Below, piece after piece: positions 37,440 to 47,124 of a stretch of DNA of 64,000 bases (the first letter of the stretch is position 1; every line of letters begins with the position of its first letter). A program made the position numbers and the translations under genes. The stretch covers positions 40,062,301 to 40,126,300 of the forward strand of contig OX463855.1 in the NCBI GenBank assembly GCA_949825065.1, given 5' to 3'. The stretch is from Odontocerum albicorne (taxonomy: Eukaryota > Arthropoda > Insecta > Trichoptera > Odontoceridae). The notes under the pieces were generated by a model. That model saw nothing but the letters and a program-made list of their open reading frames with translations. It was not told where the DNA came from and ran no database searches.

Positions 37440-38311
37440 CAGATGATACTGAGCTGGAGAATTACCTAAAGAGTATGGCGCCAGTTACACGGTCAATCTG
37501 GATCGCAATCCGTGATCGCCGATCAATGATCGCGGTCAAGATTGACCGTGTAATGAGCGGATTGATGGATTGATCAATCGGATCGCAATCCGTGATCGCC
37601 GATTTGGATCGCGGATTGCGATCCAGATTGAGCGTGTAACGGGGGCCTATGGATTTATATGACTCGGATTTAGATCTATCTGATATTGAAAATGAAGATT
37701 CAATTGAAAACAATACTACCGATGTTGACTTTAATGTGCAATCTGAAGAAATACAAGTAAGAAGTGATTCTGAAGAAGAAGAATTGGAAGAGGTATTTGC
37801 ATATATTATTACAATTATTGAATCATTCGTGTTGCCATTATTATTTATTATTGCCATTATTGTTTATTATTGCCATTATTGTTTATTATCTACCTACTTA
37901 TTTATTTTAATACACATTTCATGAATGCATTTCTAGAATTCTTTTAATATTTTTAGCCACTCGATGAAGAAAGGGAAAACCGAATCCTGTAGGAATCAAA
38001 GTTTTCACCCTGGCGAACCCAAATGGGTTAGTTTGCGATTATTTACCATATCAAGGCCTGACAACTTTTTCAAGGGATATGAGCAAATATGGTTTGGGAT
38101 AAGGAGCTGTATTAAGTTTGGTAACATCATCTATTATGATAGATATTTTACATCTTCCAAACTGTCAGAATCTTTGTTGGCAAGAGAATTTGGGTCTGTT
38201 GGAACAGTTAATTCAAACAGAATTTCTACAAATGCAATACTACTATCCGACAAAGAAATGCAGAAAAAGGGTAGAGGTTCAATAGGTTTTATCGTCCACC
38301 ATGATCAATAG
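37440..38311 (+). pseudogene. Decayed piggyBac transposase, interrupted by a MITE
   Basis: Removing the MITE joins LENYLKS to MDLYDSDLDLSDIENEDSIE, an acidic N-terminus typical of piggyBac transposases. Further right (37964-38311) GYEQIWFG and the piggyBac-type YYDRYFTSSKLSESLLAREF, GSVGTVNSNR and DKEMQKKGRGS survive. The large region between, including two of the catalytic Asp residues, is gone, and AT-rich repeats (gccattattgtttattattg) fill the gap. Confidence 0.75.
37477..37647. mobile_element. PIF/Harbinger-like palindromic MITE inside piggyBac remnant
   Basis: The 171-bp element has inverted ends gcgccagttacacggtcaat and (complement) gcccccgttacacgctcaat, with ctggatcgcaatccgtgatc inside both arms. 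A TAT duplication flanks it (37474-37476, 37648-37650). Excising it with one TAT restores the piggyBac reading frame. Confidence 0.88.
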
Positions 38312-38319
38312 ATTTTATC

Positions 38320-38677
38320 GATTTTGTTTCCCATCGCTACACTCCATTTAACATCCCTCATAACACATCCATCATTCCTTAAACAGAAGAATTCTCAACT
38401 TTATCGAATCTTTTATAACTCACCCGTGCATTTACTTTTCCTTTTACACTTTTCTATCACCATGATCTTGTATCTGGCAACATTCATTCTCAGATCTTTC
38501 TCTTTACATATCCTGTACAACTTACCATAAGTATTTTTTTTCAATTATTAAAAAAAATACCTATAGTATAATACTCATATATCTATGTCTTTAAAATGCC
38601 TTAATAATCGTAATGGAAAATTATAAAAATTATTAAGTCACCATGATTTATGGTCAAAGAGAGATACAGTGGAAGTA
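38320..38677. other. AT-rich intergenic stretch, nothing recognised
   Basis: No repeat, frame or terminal motif I can name lies between the piggyBac remnant and the next MITE. Confidence 0.4.
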
Positions 38678-38917
38678 CAGTACACGGTGCTAAGCAATAC
38701 ACATCGGGCTTATGACAGAGACTGTCGGCCATAATCGGCTAACTTCGGCTTTGTCGAGTGTCGTCTCTGTCCCTAGAACGCTTGACAATGACTGACAAAT
38801 CGCGATGGAACACGTGTATGAATGACATAGACGACGCTTTACAAAGCCGAAGTTAGCCGATTATGGCCGACAGTCTCTTTCTTAAGCCCGATGTGTATTT
38901 CTTACCGCCGAGTACTG
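38678..38917. mobile_element. Palindromic TA MITE (CAGTACCCGGCGG family), complete copy
   Basis: The 240-bp TA-flanked element has arms cagtacacggtgctaagcaa and ctaacttcggctttgtcgag with the inverted partner ending taccgccgagtactg. Spacer and arms align with 13733-13973. Confidence 0.9.
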
Positions 38918-39313
38918 TACACCTCAGTATAATATAGATGCCATCCTCTTATAGGAAGCAGTCAAACAGATGATGTATCGCACTTGAGAATCAATGACCT
39001 CACTTCTCACATGAGCATCAAAGACCTCAAGCAGTTGTTGATCATCCTAAGCATGGAGTTGAGTTACATGTTTTTATAATCTCGAAAGATTTCTGGTAGC
39101 AAATGGGAAATCGGGATTTTGCAACATATAGAATGGTGTCCCCACAATGATAATTAGTTGGCCAGCTGATGTATTGCCTAACTGTTACCATCCAACAATG
39201 TATGTGGGTGATTTTAATGCTCGCCACACTTTATGGAGACACTCAACGTCCAATACTTAAGAAAAGTATTTAACGGGGTCCATATCTGCTTTGGACTGGT
39301 TACTGATCTACAT

Positions 39314-39659
39314 CAGTGTTTCCCAACCTTTTGAGACCCGTGGACCGGTAAAAAAAGGAAAAAAAATTCGCAGACCACTAATACTGAAATAAAAATGTTT
39401 TTTTTATTTAATATTTTTTAAATCTTATATTGTGACAGATGGACATATGTAACTATAATTGACAAATATACATTAAACAGTTAAACAATTTAAATTGTAA
39501 CATTGTCTGATATAATTAAAATTTAACAAAAACCATGGGGTTTTTGCAACTAATGCGAAACCTGCTGTTGCATCTTTGCTAATATATTGGATATTCTTGG
39601 CTGCAGTGCTGTCTCTGCGGCCCGGCACCGGGCCGCGGACCACCGGTTGGGGAACACTG
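39314..39659. mobile_element. Non-autonomous hAT element with 8-bp target duplication
   Basis: ATCTACAT occurs at 39306-39313 and 39660-39667. Ends are cagtgtttcccaaccttttg and (complement) cagtgttccccaaccggtgg. The 346-bp interior lacks a frame. Confidence 0.92.
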
Positions 39660-39679
39660 ATCTACATAACAAATCAAAC

Positions 39680-40095
39680 ATGTCAAAATAGAAGTTGGGT
39701 GTGGGCTGAAAGCCCCCTGATGTCCTTGCGGTCGGGCTCGCCCTACATTAGTGGGGTGTATCTCAACCGGAGAAATGTTTGTGGGATAAGCCCAGACCTT
39801 TTGATGTCTTCTCTCTTCAATGTATTTTTCTGACATCTATTTATTTTCTGTGTGTTTTTTTTCTCTTATACTACATGTGCAAGGGTGTGGGCTGAAAAAC
39901 ATCTGGTGTCCCCGTGGCTGGGTTCGCCCTATATTGATGGGGTGTATCTTGGCCGGGGGGATGTTATTAGATGAGCCCAGACCTTTTGATAGCTTCTGTC
40001 TTTAATGTATTCTCTGCAATTTATGTGTTCTTGAAGTATATTTAAATGTATTATGTACATACTATGTTGCTATCAATAAACCTATATTTATTTAT
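39680..40095 (+). repeat. Two tandem diverged ~215-bp units, probably a LINE 3' UTR
   Basis: gtgtgggctgaaagccccct ... cccagaccttttgatgtctt at 39700-39840 is repeated at 39887-40010 (gtgtgggctgaaaaacatct ... cccagaccttttgatagctt). The second unit ends in caataaacctatatttattt, an AATAAA-containing AT-rich tail. The element class is a guess. Confidence 0.45.
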
Positions 40096-40099
40096 TATT

Positions 40100-40965
40100 T
40101 AAGTTCTTGCAGGATTTCCATAGTCAGAATAGACTAATTATCCTTAAGGTAGGACTGGAGATAAAATCTCCTAGCCTTCCTATAACCTGATGAAACCTAA
40201 GACATAAAAAGCGAAATAATGTTTGCAGAATATGTAAATATAATCATTCCCAGCATACCCTGACTTACTAGTTTTCCGTTGTGTAAAAATCTTGTCACTG
40301 TGACCATGAAAAATTTTATTCCTCATGGGTATAGTAAGGAATATATTCCTGGATAAAATAAAACACCGAGGTGATCTTTAAACACTACATGAGATCACAG
40401 GACTCAGTTGTTGGTGTAGAGCTGCTTCATTTCACGCCGAGTACAACCTTATTGGCCTCAAACAGATCACTACATGTACACTACACCGTGCATGCTGGAC
40501 AGTAAATGAGATGGCCTTCTGAGCTCTATTTGTACATAGTGTCCTTGATGTTTTGGGTATATCCCCATAGTTATAGATTACGTCGGGTTCTGGCCACTTG
40601 AACATGTTCAAGGTGGACCAGACCAATAGGCTTGGAAGCAGTATCTCTGTGGGTTCTTGCCAGCCTGTTGGATTCCAGCCTTAAGCATTAAAGCAGCTCC
40701 GGGTGAGGTATTGGCAGCTGATCCCTTGATCAGGATATAAAATATTGTGATATTAAGTAATGCACTACAAGTAATACACCATGATAAGATAAGCTGTCAA
40801 GTAGTTCAGTTATGTACTACTATTTATTAAGTTGCTTGAGTAGCATGCTACTGTAGATTGAAAGAATCAGTAAAATACTATTTCCTTGTTACTGAACCTG
40901 GAAAAGTGCTACAATAAAATAAAATAACGCTGAATTCCCTCTTGGCAGCACTCACACTACGAGTT
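40100..40965. other. Intergenic stretch, no secure feature
   Basis: A 64-codon minus-strand frame (LNMFKWPEPDVIYNYGDIPK) around 40432-40626 has no family I recognise. The rest is AT-rich. It may be old retroelement sequence. Confidence 0.3.
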
Positions 40966-41040
40966 TGCTTGTGTAGTCTGGTTTTCCCTTAAGTCTCTTT
41001 ATGCTGTATACAATGAAAGTGTAATATAATACACTATTCA
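40966..41040 (+). mobile_element. SINE tail fragment
   Basis: tgtagtctggttttccctta and tgtatacaatgaaagtgtaa match the 3' half of the tRNA-derived SINE family at 50-60 kb. The tRNA head is missing. Confidence 0.55.
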
Positions 41041-41081
41041 ACCATTAGTCAAAAAGGTTGCTGATAGGTAACCTATCTATA

Positions 41082-41292
41082 GTTCGGAAATTCTAGGATG
41101 AGTCCTGTGACAGCTCACAAATTTGCCCCAATACAACCTTATGTAATGTATTTACCTAAATGACTTGCTATTTATTAGAATTGAGGCTTATATTCAAGTT
41201 TATAAAATAATTAAAGTTATTGAACATCCTTACAAGGTTGTATTGGGGCAAATTTGTGAGCTGTCACAGGACTCATCCTAGAATTTCCGAAC
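41082..41292. mobile_element. Palindromic TA MITE (GTTCGGAAATTCTAGG family), short form
   Basis: It is flanked by TA and also by a direct repeat of about 33 bp (agtcaaaaaggttgctga...ggtaacct at 41046 and 41296), much longer than the TA expected for this family. The arms are nearly perfect. Confidence 0.88.
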
Positions 41293-41360
41293 TATAGTCA
41301 AAAAGGTTGCTGACAGGTAACCTAACCTAACAAGCCCTATCATACTGTTGGCATACTATA

Positions 41361-41926
41361 CTAGAGAAAATGTAGCATGGTTCTGTGACAGTTCACAAAT
41401 TCGCCCCAATACAACCTTGTAACGACGTTCAGTAATTTTAATTGTTTTATCAACTTTAATATAAGCCTCGATTCTAATAAATAGCAAGTTATTTAGGTAA
41501 ATACATTACATAAAACTAACAATAATGACAAATTAATACATCTTGTTACAAATTAGCAAAAATGTGACAGTTTGTTAAAATCAAATAACATTTGGCGACG
41601 TTTGTCAAAAGTCAATACGTTAGTCCGCATTGGCTAGGGATGGGGTATACGATAATTGGATTTTCTATTTATTTTACCTAAAATTAAATGTTCGTAATTA
41701 GTATTAATTCATAGTGGATCTTGGCCTATTTAAAGATAGAAACAAATCATACAATACATTAGAAAGTCAGTATAATAAAAATTAGGAATTAAAACGTCAG
41801 TTTAGAGAAATACAATTTTTCGATTTATAAAAAAACTATTTGATTTGTAAAAAAAAACTATTATACCCCATCCCTTTGAGACATGACGTTTCAAACGTCA
41901 CAGAGACCATCCTACATTTTCTCTAG
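41361..41926. mobile_element. Palindromic TA MITE, long form
   Basis: TA-flanked ends ctagagaaaatgtagcatgg and (complement) ctagagaaaatgtaggatgg bound 566 bp. The left inner part (gttctgtgacagttcacaaa, ccaatacaacc) matches the short form. The right inner part has taccccatccctttgagaca and acgtttcaaacgtcac. Long relatives are at 54799-55373 and 62158-62720. Confidence 0.85.
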
Positions 41927-42490
41927 TATAATCAGCTCACAGTCGTAGCTAGTCAGCAAGCTCTAGTACTAAAAAATAACACTCCAAATGTTATAAAAAA
42001 CAGGTTATTAAGATAAACTTCAGTATCAATAGTTGAAAACATATTTTTATTATTCTATTATATAATTTAAATAAATATTTTTATATTACATAAATTCGCT
42101 GTAAAATACTCTCTTATTATATTTAAATATTTAATTTATAACATCATATAATTTTTATTGATAATAATGTATATTTACAACTTATTAATTAAAATTATTC
42201 ATTAAAAGTTATTATATCAACCTATCCAACTGAAAAACAGAAAGATGCATAAAACAGTTTATAATAGTAATAAATTCATACATCATCAGGCTTTTGACAC
42301 AAATAGGTATATGCAAAATAAAAAAAAATGAGATTTTTTGATAATTATCATCAAATGATCAATGTCTGGTAAAATATCTATGTAAATGTATATAAAAATA
42401 AATCATGTCTAGTAAAAAGTAATTTATATATTAACTGGAAATACTATTTTCACACAATAGAAAAATGTGTAAGTGCTCAGAAGCTAATGC
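41927..42490. other. Very AT-rich intergenic stretch
   Basis: About 560 bp of AT-rich sequence without terminal repeats or frames that I can recognise. Confidence 0.4.
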
Positions 42491-42763
42491 AGGTAGTCGT
42501 CGACTTACGACCGCACTAGGTTCCGATAAACAGGTCGTAAGTTGATCTGGTCGTAAGTCAGCTTATGCAATAATTTCCGTACATATGTAAATTATTGTTC
42601 ATGATGATATATTATAAGACTGTTTTCTATGTTCTTGTTATAATCAGTGTATCACCACTGTCATTTATCGGGTTTCTCTATGGTTTTTTTTTTTTTAAAT
42701 TATTTTTCGAGTTTGTCTTTGTTTCCTTTATCATTAGCATTTGTGATATTCGAATATATTTAC

Positions 42764-42834
42764 TGGACACTGGCGTATACTCCTTCATATATAGGAGTTC
42801 ACGGCCATTATTCAAAGAGAGAGAGAGAGAGAGA
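42764..42834. repeat. GACACTGGCGTATACTCC short repeat, copy 3, with GA tract
   Basis: ggacactggcgtatactcct, tcatatataggagttcacgg and ccattattcaaagagagaga. The repeat passes directly into (GA)8-9. It interrupts the Tigger element. Confidence 0.85.
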
Positions 42835-43057
42835 ATATCTTTACATATTGCTTTGTTTTTTATTTTTACATTTGTTAGGATTAAGTAAAAAAATTATGCT
42901 GCAGTAAAATTGGTTAAAAATTATATTAATAAAACATGAAAATAAAAAACACAGGTGTTTGTTATACATATCGACTTCTAGCCTTCGTCTGCACAGTAAA
43001 AAGGGATAACAGTGTGCATTTTTCAACATTCTGCATTCTGTGGATGGAACCAATTCG

Positions 43058-43297
43058 TTACTTGATTATAACTGTCGACTGCATAGGTGCGGAACCAATC
43101 ACAGCTTCACGAATCCTTTTTTTGTCCTTCAGAATTGTCGACACAGTCGAGTGTGATAGCATCAAATCACTCGCAATGGCATTAAAAAATTTTCCTCCTT
43201 CGTACTGCTTAGTTACTATCATTTTTGTTTTCAAATCGATAGCATTTCTTTGCTTCTTGGCAGGTTGAGAAATTGACATTTTCCTTTTTGTAGACAT
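43058..43297 (-). pseudogene. Tigger transposase N-terminal fragment (HTH-psq)
   Basis: The frame MSTKRKMSISQPAKKQRNAI, DLKTKMIVTKQYEGGKFFNA and DLMLSHSTVSTILKDKKRIR is the HTH-psq/CENP-B N-terminal DNA-binding domain of Tigger1-like transposases. It continues briefly (AVIGSAPMQSTVI) and stops. The second helix-turn-helix and the DDE domain are absent. Confidence 0.82.
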
Positions 43298-43448
43298 CTC
43301 AGAAGGGCTTAAAAAAAATGCTTATAATACAGATTGCGGATTGTGGTCGTAAAGTCGAACAGTTGTAAGTTACATAGGTCGTAAATCGATGACTACCTGT
43401 ATATTATTTTGACTCCTATATATTTAGGGCTTTCGTGGTTCTTCGTAT

Positions 43449-43584
43449 CAGTTACGTAAGGTCTTCCAGAGTGCCAAATTTCAAACAATCCCTAAAGTTG
43501 AAATCTGTAACATTTTCGAAATGTCTGCATCATAAAACAAACCATGCGGTACAAAACTCTGAAAGACCTTATACAACTGATTTA
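43449..43584. repeat. Short inverted-repeat pair, possible MITE
   Basis: agttacgtaaggtcttccag at about 43450 is imperfectly inverted at 43556-43580 (tctgaaagaccttatacaac). The interior is about 90 bp. No target duplication was identified. Confidence 0.35.
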
Positions 43585-43589
43585 GACTC

Positions 43590-44078
43590 CCCATTTACTT
43601 TTAATCGCTAATTTCGGAAAGAGTTTAAGCTTTTAAATTGAAATATCCTAGAAACAGTAAATTTTTAGTCATCGATTTCTGCCAGAAACCTGACAATATT
43701 GTGAACATATTGGTACATTTATGGTCACTTTAACCAGTTAATTGATGGCATCATTATAAATATATTATAAATATTGTATTAAAACTAATAATATTAGAAA
43801 TTAGACCAGATTCACTTTTGACTCCAGTAATACAACTTTACAATGATCAATCAATGGTGAAAAAGCTGCATGCAGGTAACCTAATAACCTGACTTGAGAC
43901 ACTGTCAAAAATGTTTGTATACCAGCCCTGTCGTACTTAAGTCAACTCACAGAGTACCTAACAGCAGCTCGCAGAATTACTGATATTCAGTTAAATAAAT
44001 GATTTATTTAACTATGTTCGATACTAAATTTAATTTTGGAAAAAAAATAAATGCTCATTAACTATGGAAAATCATCAC
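43590..44078. other. AT-rich intergenic stretch, nothing recognised
   Basis: No frames, terminal repeats or tandem structure that I can support. Confidence 0.4.
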
Positions 44079-44148
44079 TCGACACTGGTGTATACTCCTT
44101 CATATATAGGAGTTCACGGCCATTTTTCAAAGAGAGAGAGAGAGAACT
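44079..44148. repeat. GACACTGGCGTATACTCC short repeat, copy 4, with GA tract
   Basis: cgacactggtgtatactcct, tcatatataggagttcacgg and ccatttttcaaagagagaga. Like copy 3 it runs into a GA microsatellite. Confidence 0.85.
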
Positions 44149-44548
44149 ATGGAAAATCAACTGAACAAACACTTTTTGGTAAAAGTATCAAAGATTAATT
44201 GATCTTTTTTTTGTTCATCTATCAATAATATTTTTGATAGATAAACAATGAATATTATACAGCCATAAATAAATTTCAACACTTCTTAATAAATATTAGT
44301 AAATTATTTTCTTGTATAATGAAATAATAAAAATTATAGGTATAACTCTAATTAATATAAAAACAAACTATGAAATCCAATAATATTTTCTGTAATAACC
44401 AATTATTACCATAAATTTGAACAATGATTCAACATGAAAAATCAAAATACACACCAATTACAAAATCAAGTATAATTAAATATTACTAAATCTTATACAA
44501 TAAGGAAATCATATAATTAATTCTTGGATGCCCAAAAACAAACTCTTA

Positions 44549-45094
44549 GGCCTCGGCCACACAGGTAGGAGCCTCGCTTAGTGCTTAGAGTTACGCTGCG
44601 AGCTAAGCGATACATCCTAGTGAACCAACGCACCGCATACTATCGCAATGGCCACACTGCACGCTTCGCGCCACACTACATGATGATTAGTCACCTAGTG
44701 AGTCTCCTAGCGAACAGACGTGTTGGTTAATTTTATTGAGTCACCAAGTGATTTTACAAGATGGCGGAAGTTTTTATAACAGCTGTGTATAAAAGGGAGC
44801 CTTTATGGAACCCATCGATCAAATTATACAAAAATGTACTTGTAATAGAATCACTTTGGAATGAAGTTGCACAGGAAGTAAATAAAGATGGTAAGTTGTA
44901 ATGAAATTGGTTAGTTTTGATATTGGCATCGTTTGTTGATTCAACCTCTCCCAAATGTCAAATGAATTAGTGCGAAGCACTTTGGTGTGGCCAAGCATGA
45001 AGTCACCATTAGCTATGTAGCACTGCATCATCTCCGTGATATACTTCATTGCAATTCATTGTACCTAGCAAAGCACTTTGGTGTGGCCTTAGCC
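44549..45094 (+). mobile_element. PIF/Harbinger-like non-autonomous element with a MADF exon
   Basis: Ends ggcctcggccacacagg and (complement) ggctaaggccacaccaaag are inverted, flanked by TTA at 44546-44548 and 45095-45097, the TWA-type duplication of PIF/Harbinger. An internal inverted block (gcgaagcactttggtgtggc at 44970) is also present. It carries the exon at 44761-44890. Confidence 0.8.
44761..44890 (+). pseudogene. MADF-domain first exon fragment (Harbinger accessory protein)
   Basis: ATG at 44761 opens MAEVFITAVYKREPLWNPSI, KLYKNVLVIESLWNEVAQEV and NKD, which matches the start of a MADF domain (FIxxVxxxxxLWDxxxxxYKNxxxxxxAWxxI). It ends at a consensus donor (GATG|GTAAGT). PIF/Harbinger elements are known to carry a second Myb/MADF-like gene, so this is probably its first exon. 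The remaining exons are deleted. Confidence 0.7.
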
Positions 45095-45719
45095 TTAATG
45101 GAAGAATTAATCATAAAGATCCCTTCTTTCACATTTAACAATTCTTTTTAAACATCTGTTAAGTCACATTATTAGGTTGCCTGCCTGCAGGTTTATTTTA
45201 CCACTATCTAGCTTATTCATGTTGAACTGCCAAATATGCTGGTCTAAATATAATTTTCATCTATTGTTAATTTAGCTTTTTCGTATCCTTGATAACAAGA
45301 GTAATTTTCGAAACCGGTCAGATAGCAACCATTTTTTACAACAGTGTTTATTTAGTAACCATATTTTACTTAAATTTTACACGCTTAGTTTTTCATTGTT
45401 AAAATTATTTACAATTGCTTAATACCACGAAAAATACCTATTCTCTGGTACTATGCTAAAATTTACCCATTATCTCACGCCAGTCTATGGCACATTTGGT
45501 TTCAATTTTGAGCTAATTTTGTTTAATACCAAAATGACTCGACAAATAATTGATTTAATATGTAATAAAACATCAAATAAAAAAACTGCACTTACTTGAT
45601 TTTTGGCGTAGATAGTACTGAATGCAGATTTTTTAGAATTATTAGTTCCACACAAGTATTTATAAAGTTTTTGGCATATTTTGCTCAATAATTAGTATTT
45701 TTTTTCTATTTTTCTCTTC

Positions 45720-46135
45720 ATTTAAGGTGGCGTTTCCTACAGAAGGTTGACCACCATAATGGCATTCTTTATCTTGTTTACTGCTGCCTAGAACAACTCA
45801 TTAGAACTGCATTCGAACCATTACTGCAAGTTCTTGAACCAAGAGATGTAATATCTTCCTTTGCTTCGTTTGTCATTCTGTTCCTGTTCCTGGACAATCA
45901 GTTGTGTTATACTCCTCATTATGTTACCGAGACACTGCAACTCGCGAAGCTTTACAGTTTTATGCAGTTCACGGTCCTTCGTACACGCAAGCACTTCCAC
46001 ATCTGTCAAAAGATCTGTCCAGAAAACCTTGCGAAAGCATCTGTAGAACCACTTCTAAAAATCCTCGATCCTACGTAATGTTTCCCGGTTTAGTGGCTAC
46101 GCCTCCATTACACAGAGGAGAGTTGAGATTTAAAA
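45720..46135 (-). pseudogene. Non-LTR RT C-terminal fragment (second family)
   Basis: TDVEVLACTKDRELHKTVKL, RELQCLGNIMRS, LIVQEQEQNDKRSKGRYYIS and WFKNLQ, with decayed AVNKIKNAIMVVNLL after it, match the end of an endonuclease-reverse transcriptase family (KLRKLQYLGHIMR...GKRSKGRRRISWLKNLR). The original MR...QLIVQGxIxGKR spacing is altered. Confidence 0.7.
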
Positions 46136-46179
46136 AAATTAATATCACTTATTTATTTATTTTCTTTTGTCTTTCTTAA

Positions 46180-46824
46180 CCTTTCCCTTCCGGTGCTAAA
46201 AAAAATCGTACGTTCCGGTGATGTGTATTCAATACACATGTAACATTGTACAATTTAAAATCGGAAAAATAAAAATATTCATAGCCAATAACTTAAATTA
46301 ATTAAATTTGAAGTCAAAAGTGATAATACTATAAATGAAATTTAATTGCTGAAAACATGAAAAAACATCGGCCAACGTTCACAAAACGGGCACAGAGACC
46401 ACCTCGTATGGCTGCATGCGAGCTACTGAGACATGACTCGGAACATTAACACTGTGGATGTTATACCTCAAAGGAAGAAATAACTGCGAACTGAGATTCT
46501 AATTCTTGCGTTCCCATATACCGAAGTAGAGTGAGACGTAAATAGCGTCGCTTCCTCACCCATAGGGTTTTTTTAGAATGAATATACCTACATCACACAC
46601 TGACACACGTTTGATTGTATTGGTAAATTTATTCCCGATTTTCACAAAATATCTCTGATGTGGCCGATAACTGCTAATTATTATGAATATTATTTTGTTC
46701 ATTCAATGCGTAAATGTATTACGGAGGAATACCTAAAATCTGAAGCCAGTATTTATTATATTTATAGAGATATAAAGTTTTTAGAAGCAATGTGTACTAG
46801 TTTCACATCACAGCACAGGAAGGG
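46180..46824 (+). mobile_element. TTAA-flanked piggyBac-type MITE, copy 7 (subtype A)
   Basis: It is bounded by TTAA at 46176-46179 and 46825-46828, with ends ctttcccttccggtgctaaa and cacatcacagcacaggaagg. It lies between the RT remnant and the 3' end of the 995-aa terminal exon, and is the only copy outside the KCTD3-like gene. Confidence 0.88.
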
Positions 46825-47023
46825 TTAATAAAACACTGATCAAATAAATAAGACTAGCATATTTGTCAGGGACAGACTTCTCCTAAGATGCTGTCTTAAG
46901 ACTTCCATCCAACTTATTGGAGCTTATCCAGAGGAAAGACTATTACACAACACATATATTGTACTGTGTAAAACTTTCATATCTATATCTTAATATTTTC
47001 CACATGCCGTGCCACCACTGTCT

Positions 47024-47029
47024 TTAATA
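47024..47029 (-). terminator. Candidate polyadenylation signal (ATTAAA) for the 995-aa terminal exon
   Basis: ATTAAA on the minus strand lies about 96 bp past the TGA stop. It is a common variant hexamer at a plausible distance. The TTAA-flanked MITE at 46180-46824 lies just beyond it. Confidence 0.35.
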
Positions 47030-47124
47030 TTTTCTTCAATACTTCCCCTAAATACTTCCTTCCAACGCTTTGAGGGTTTCACGTATTTGATCACAATAAA
47101 AATGACTCAAATTCTAACATAGTA

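Larger units (their letters stand above)
42491..43399 (-). mobile_element. Tigger-type transposon (CAGGTAGTCGTCGACTTACG ends), deleted
   Basis: Ends caggtagtcgtcgacttacg and (complement) caggtagtcatcgatttacg form inverted repeats. TA follows the right end and TG (a likely decayed TA) precedes the left. The 909-bp copy keeps only the N-terminal part of the transposase on the minus strand and carries an inserted short repeat at 42764-42834. Confidence 0.82.

Noticed and set aside
42595..42907. Hydrophobic 97- and 86-codon plus-strand frames
   Set aside because: They cross the T-rich interior of a Tigger element and the inserted GA repeat; hydrophobicity follows from T-rich codons.
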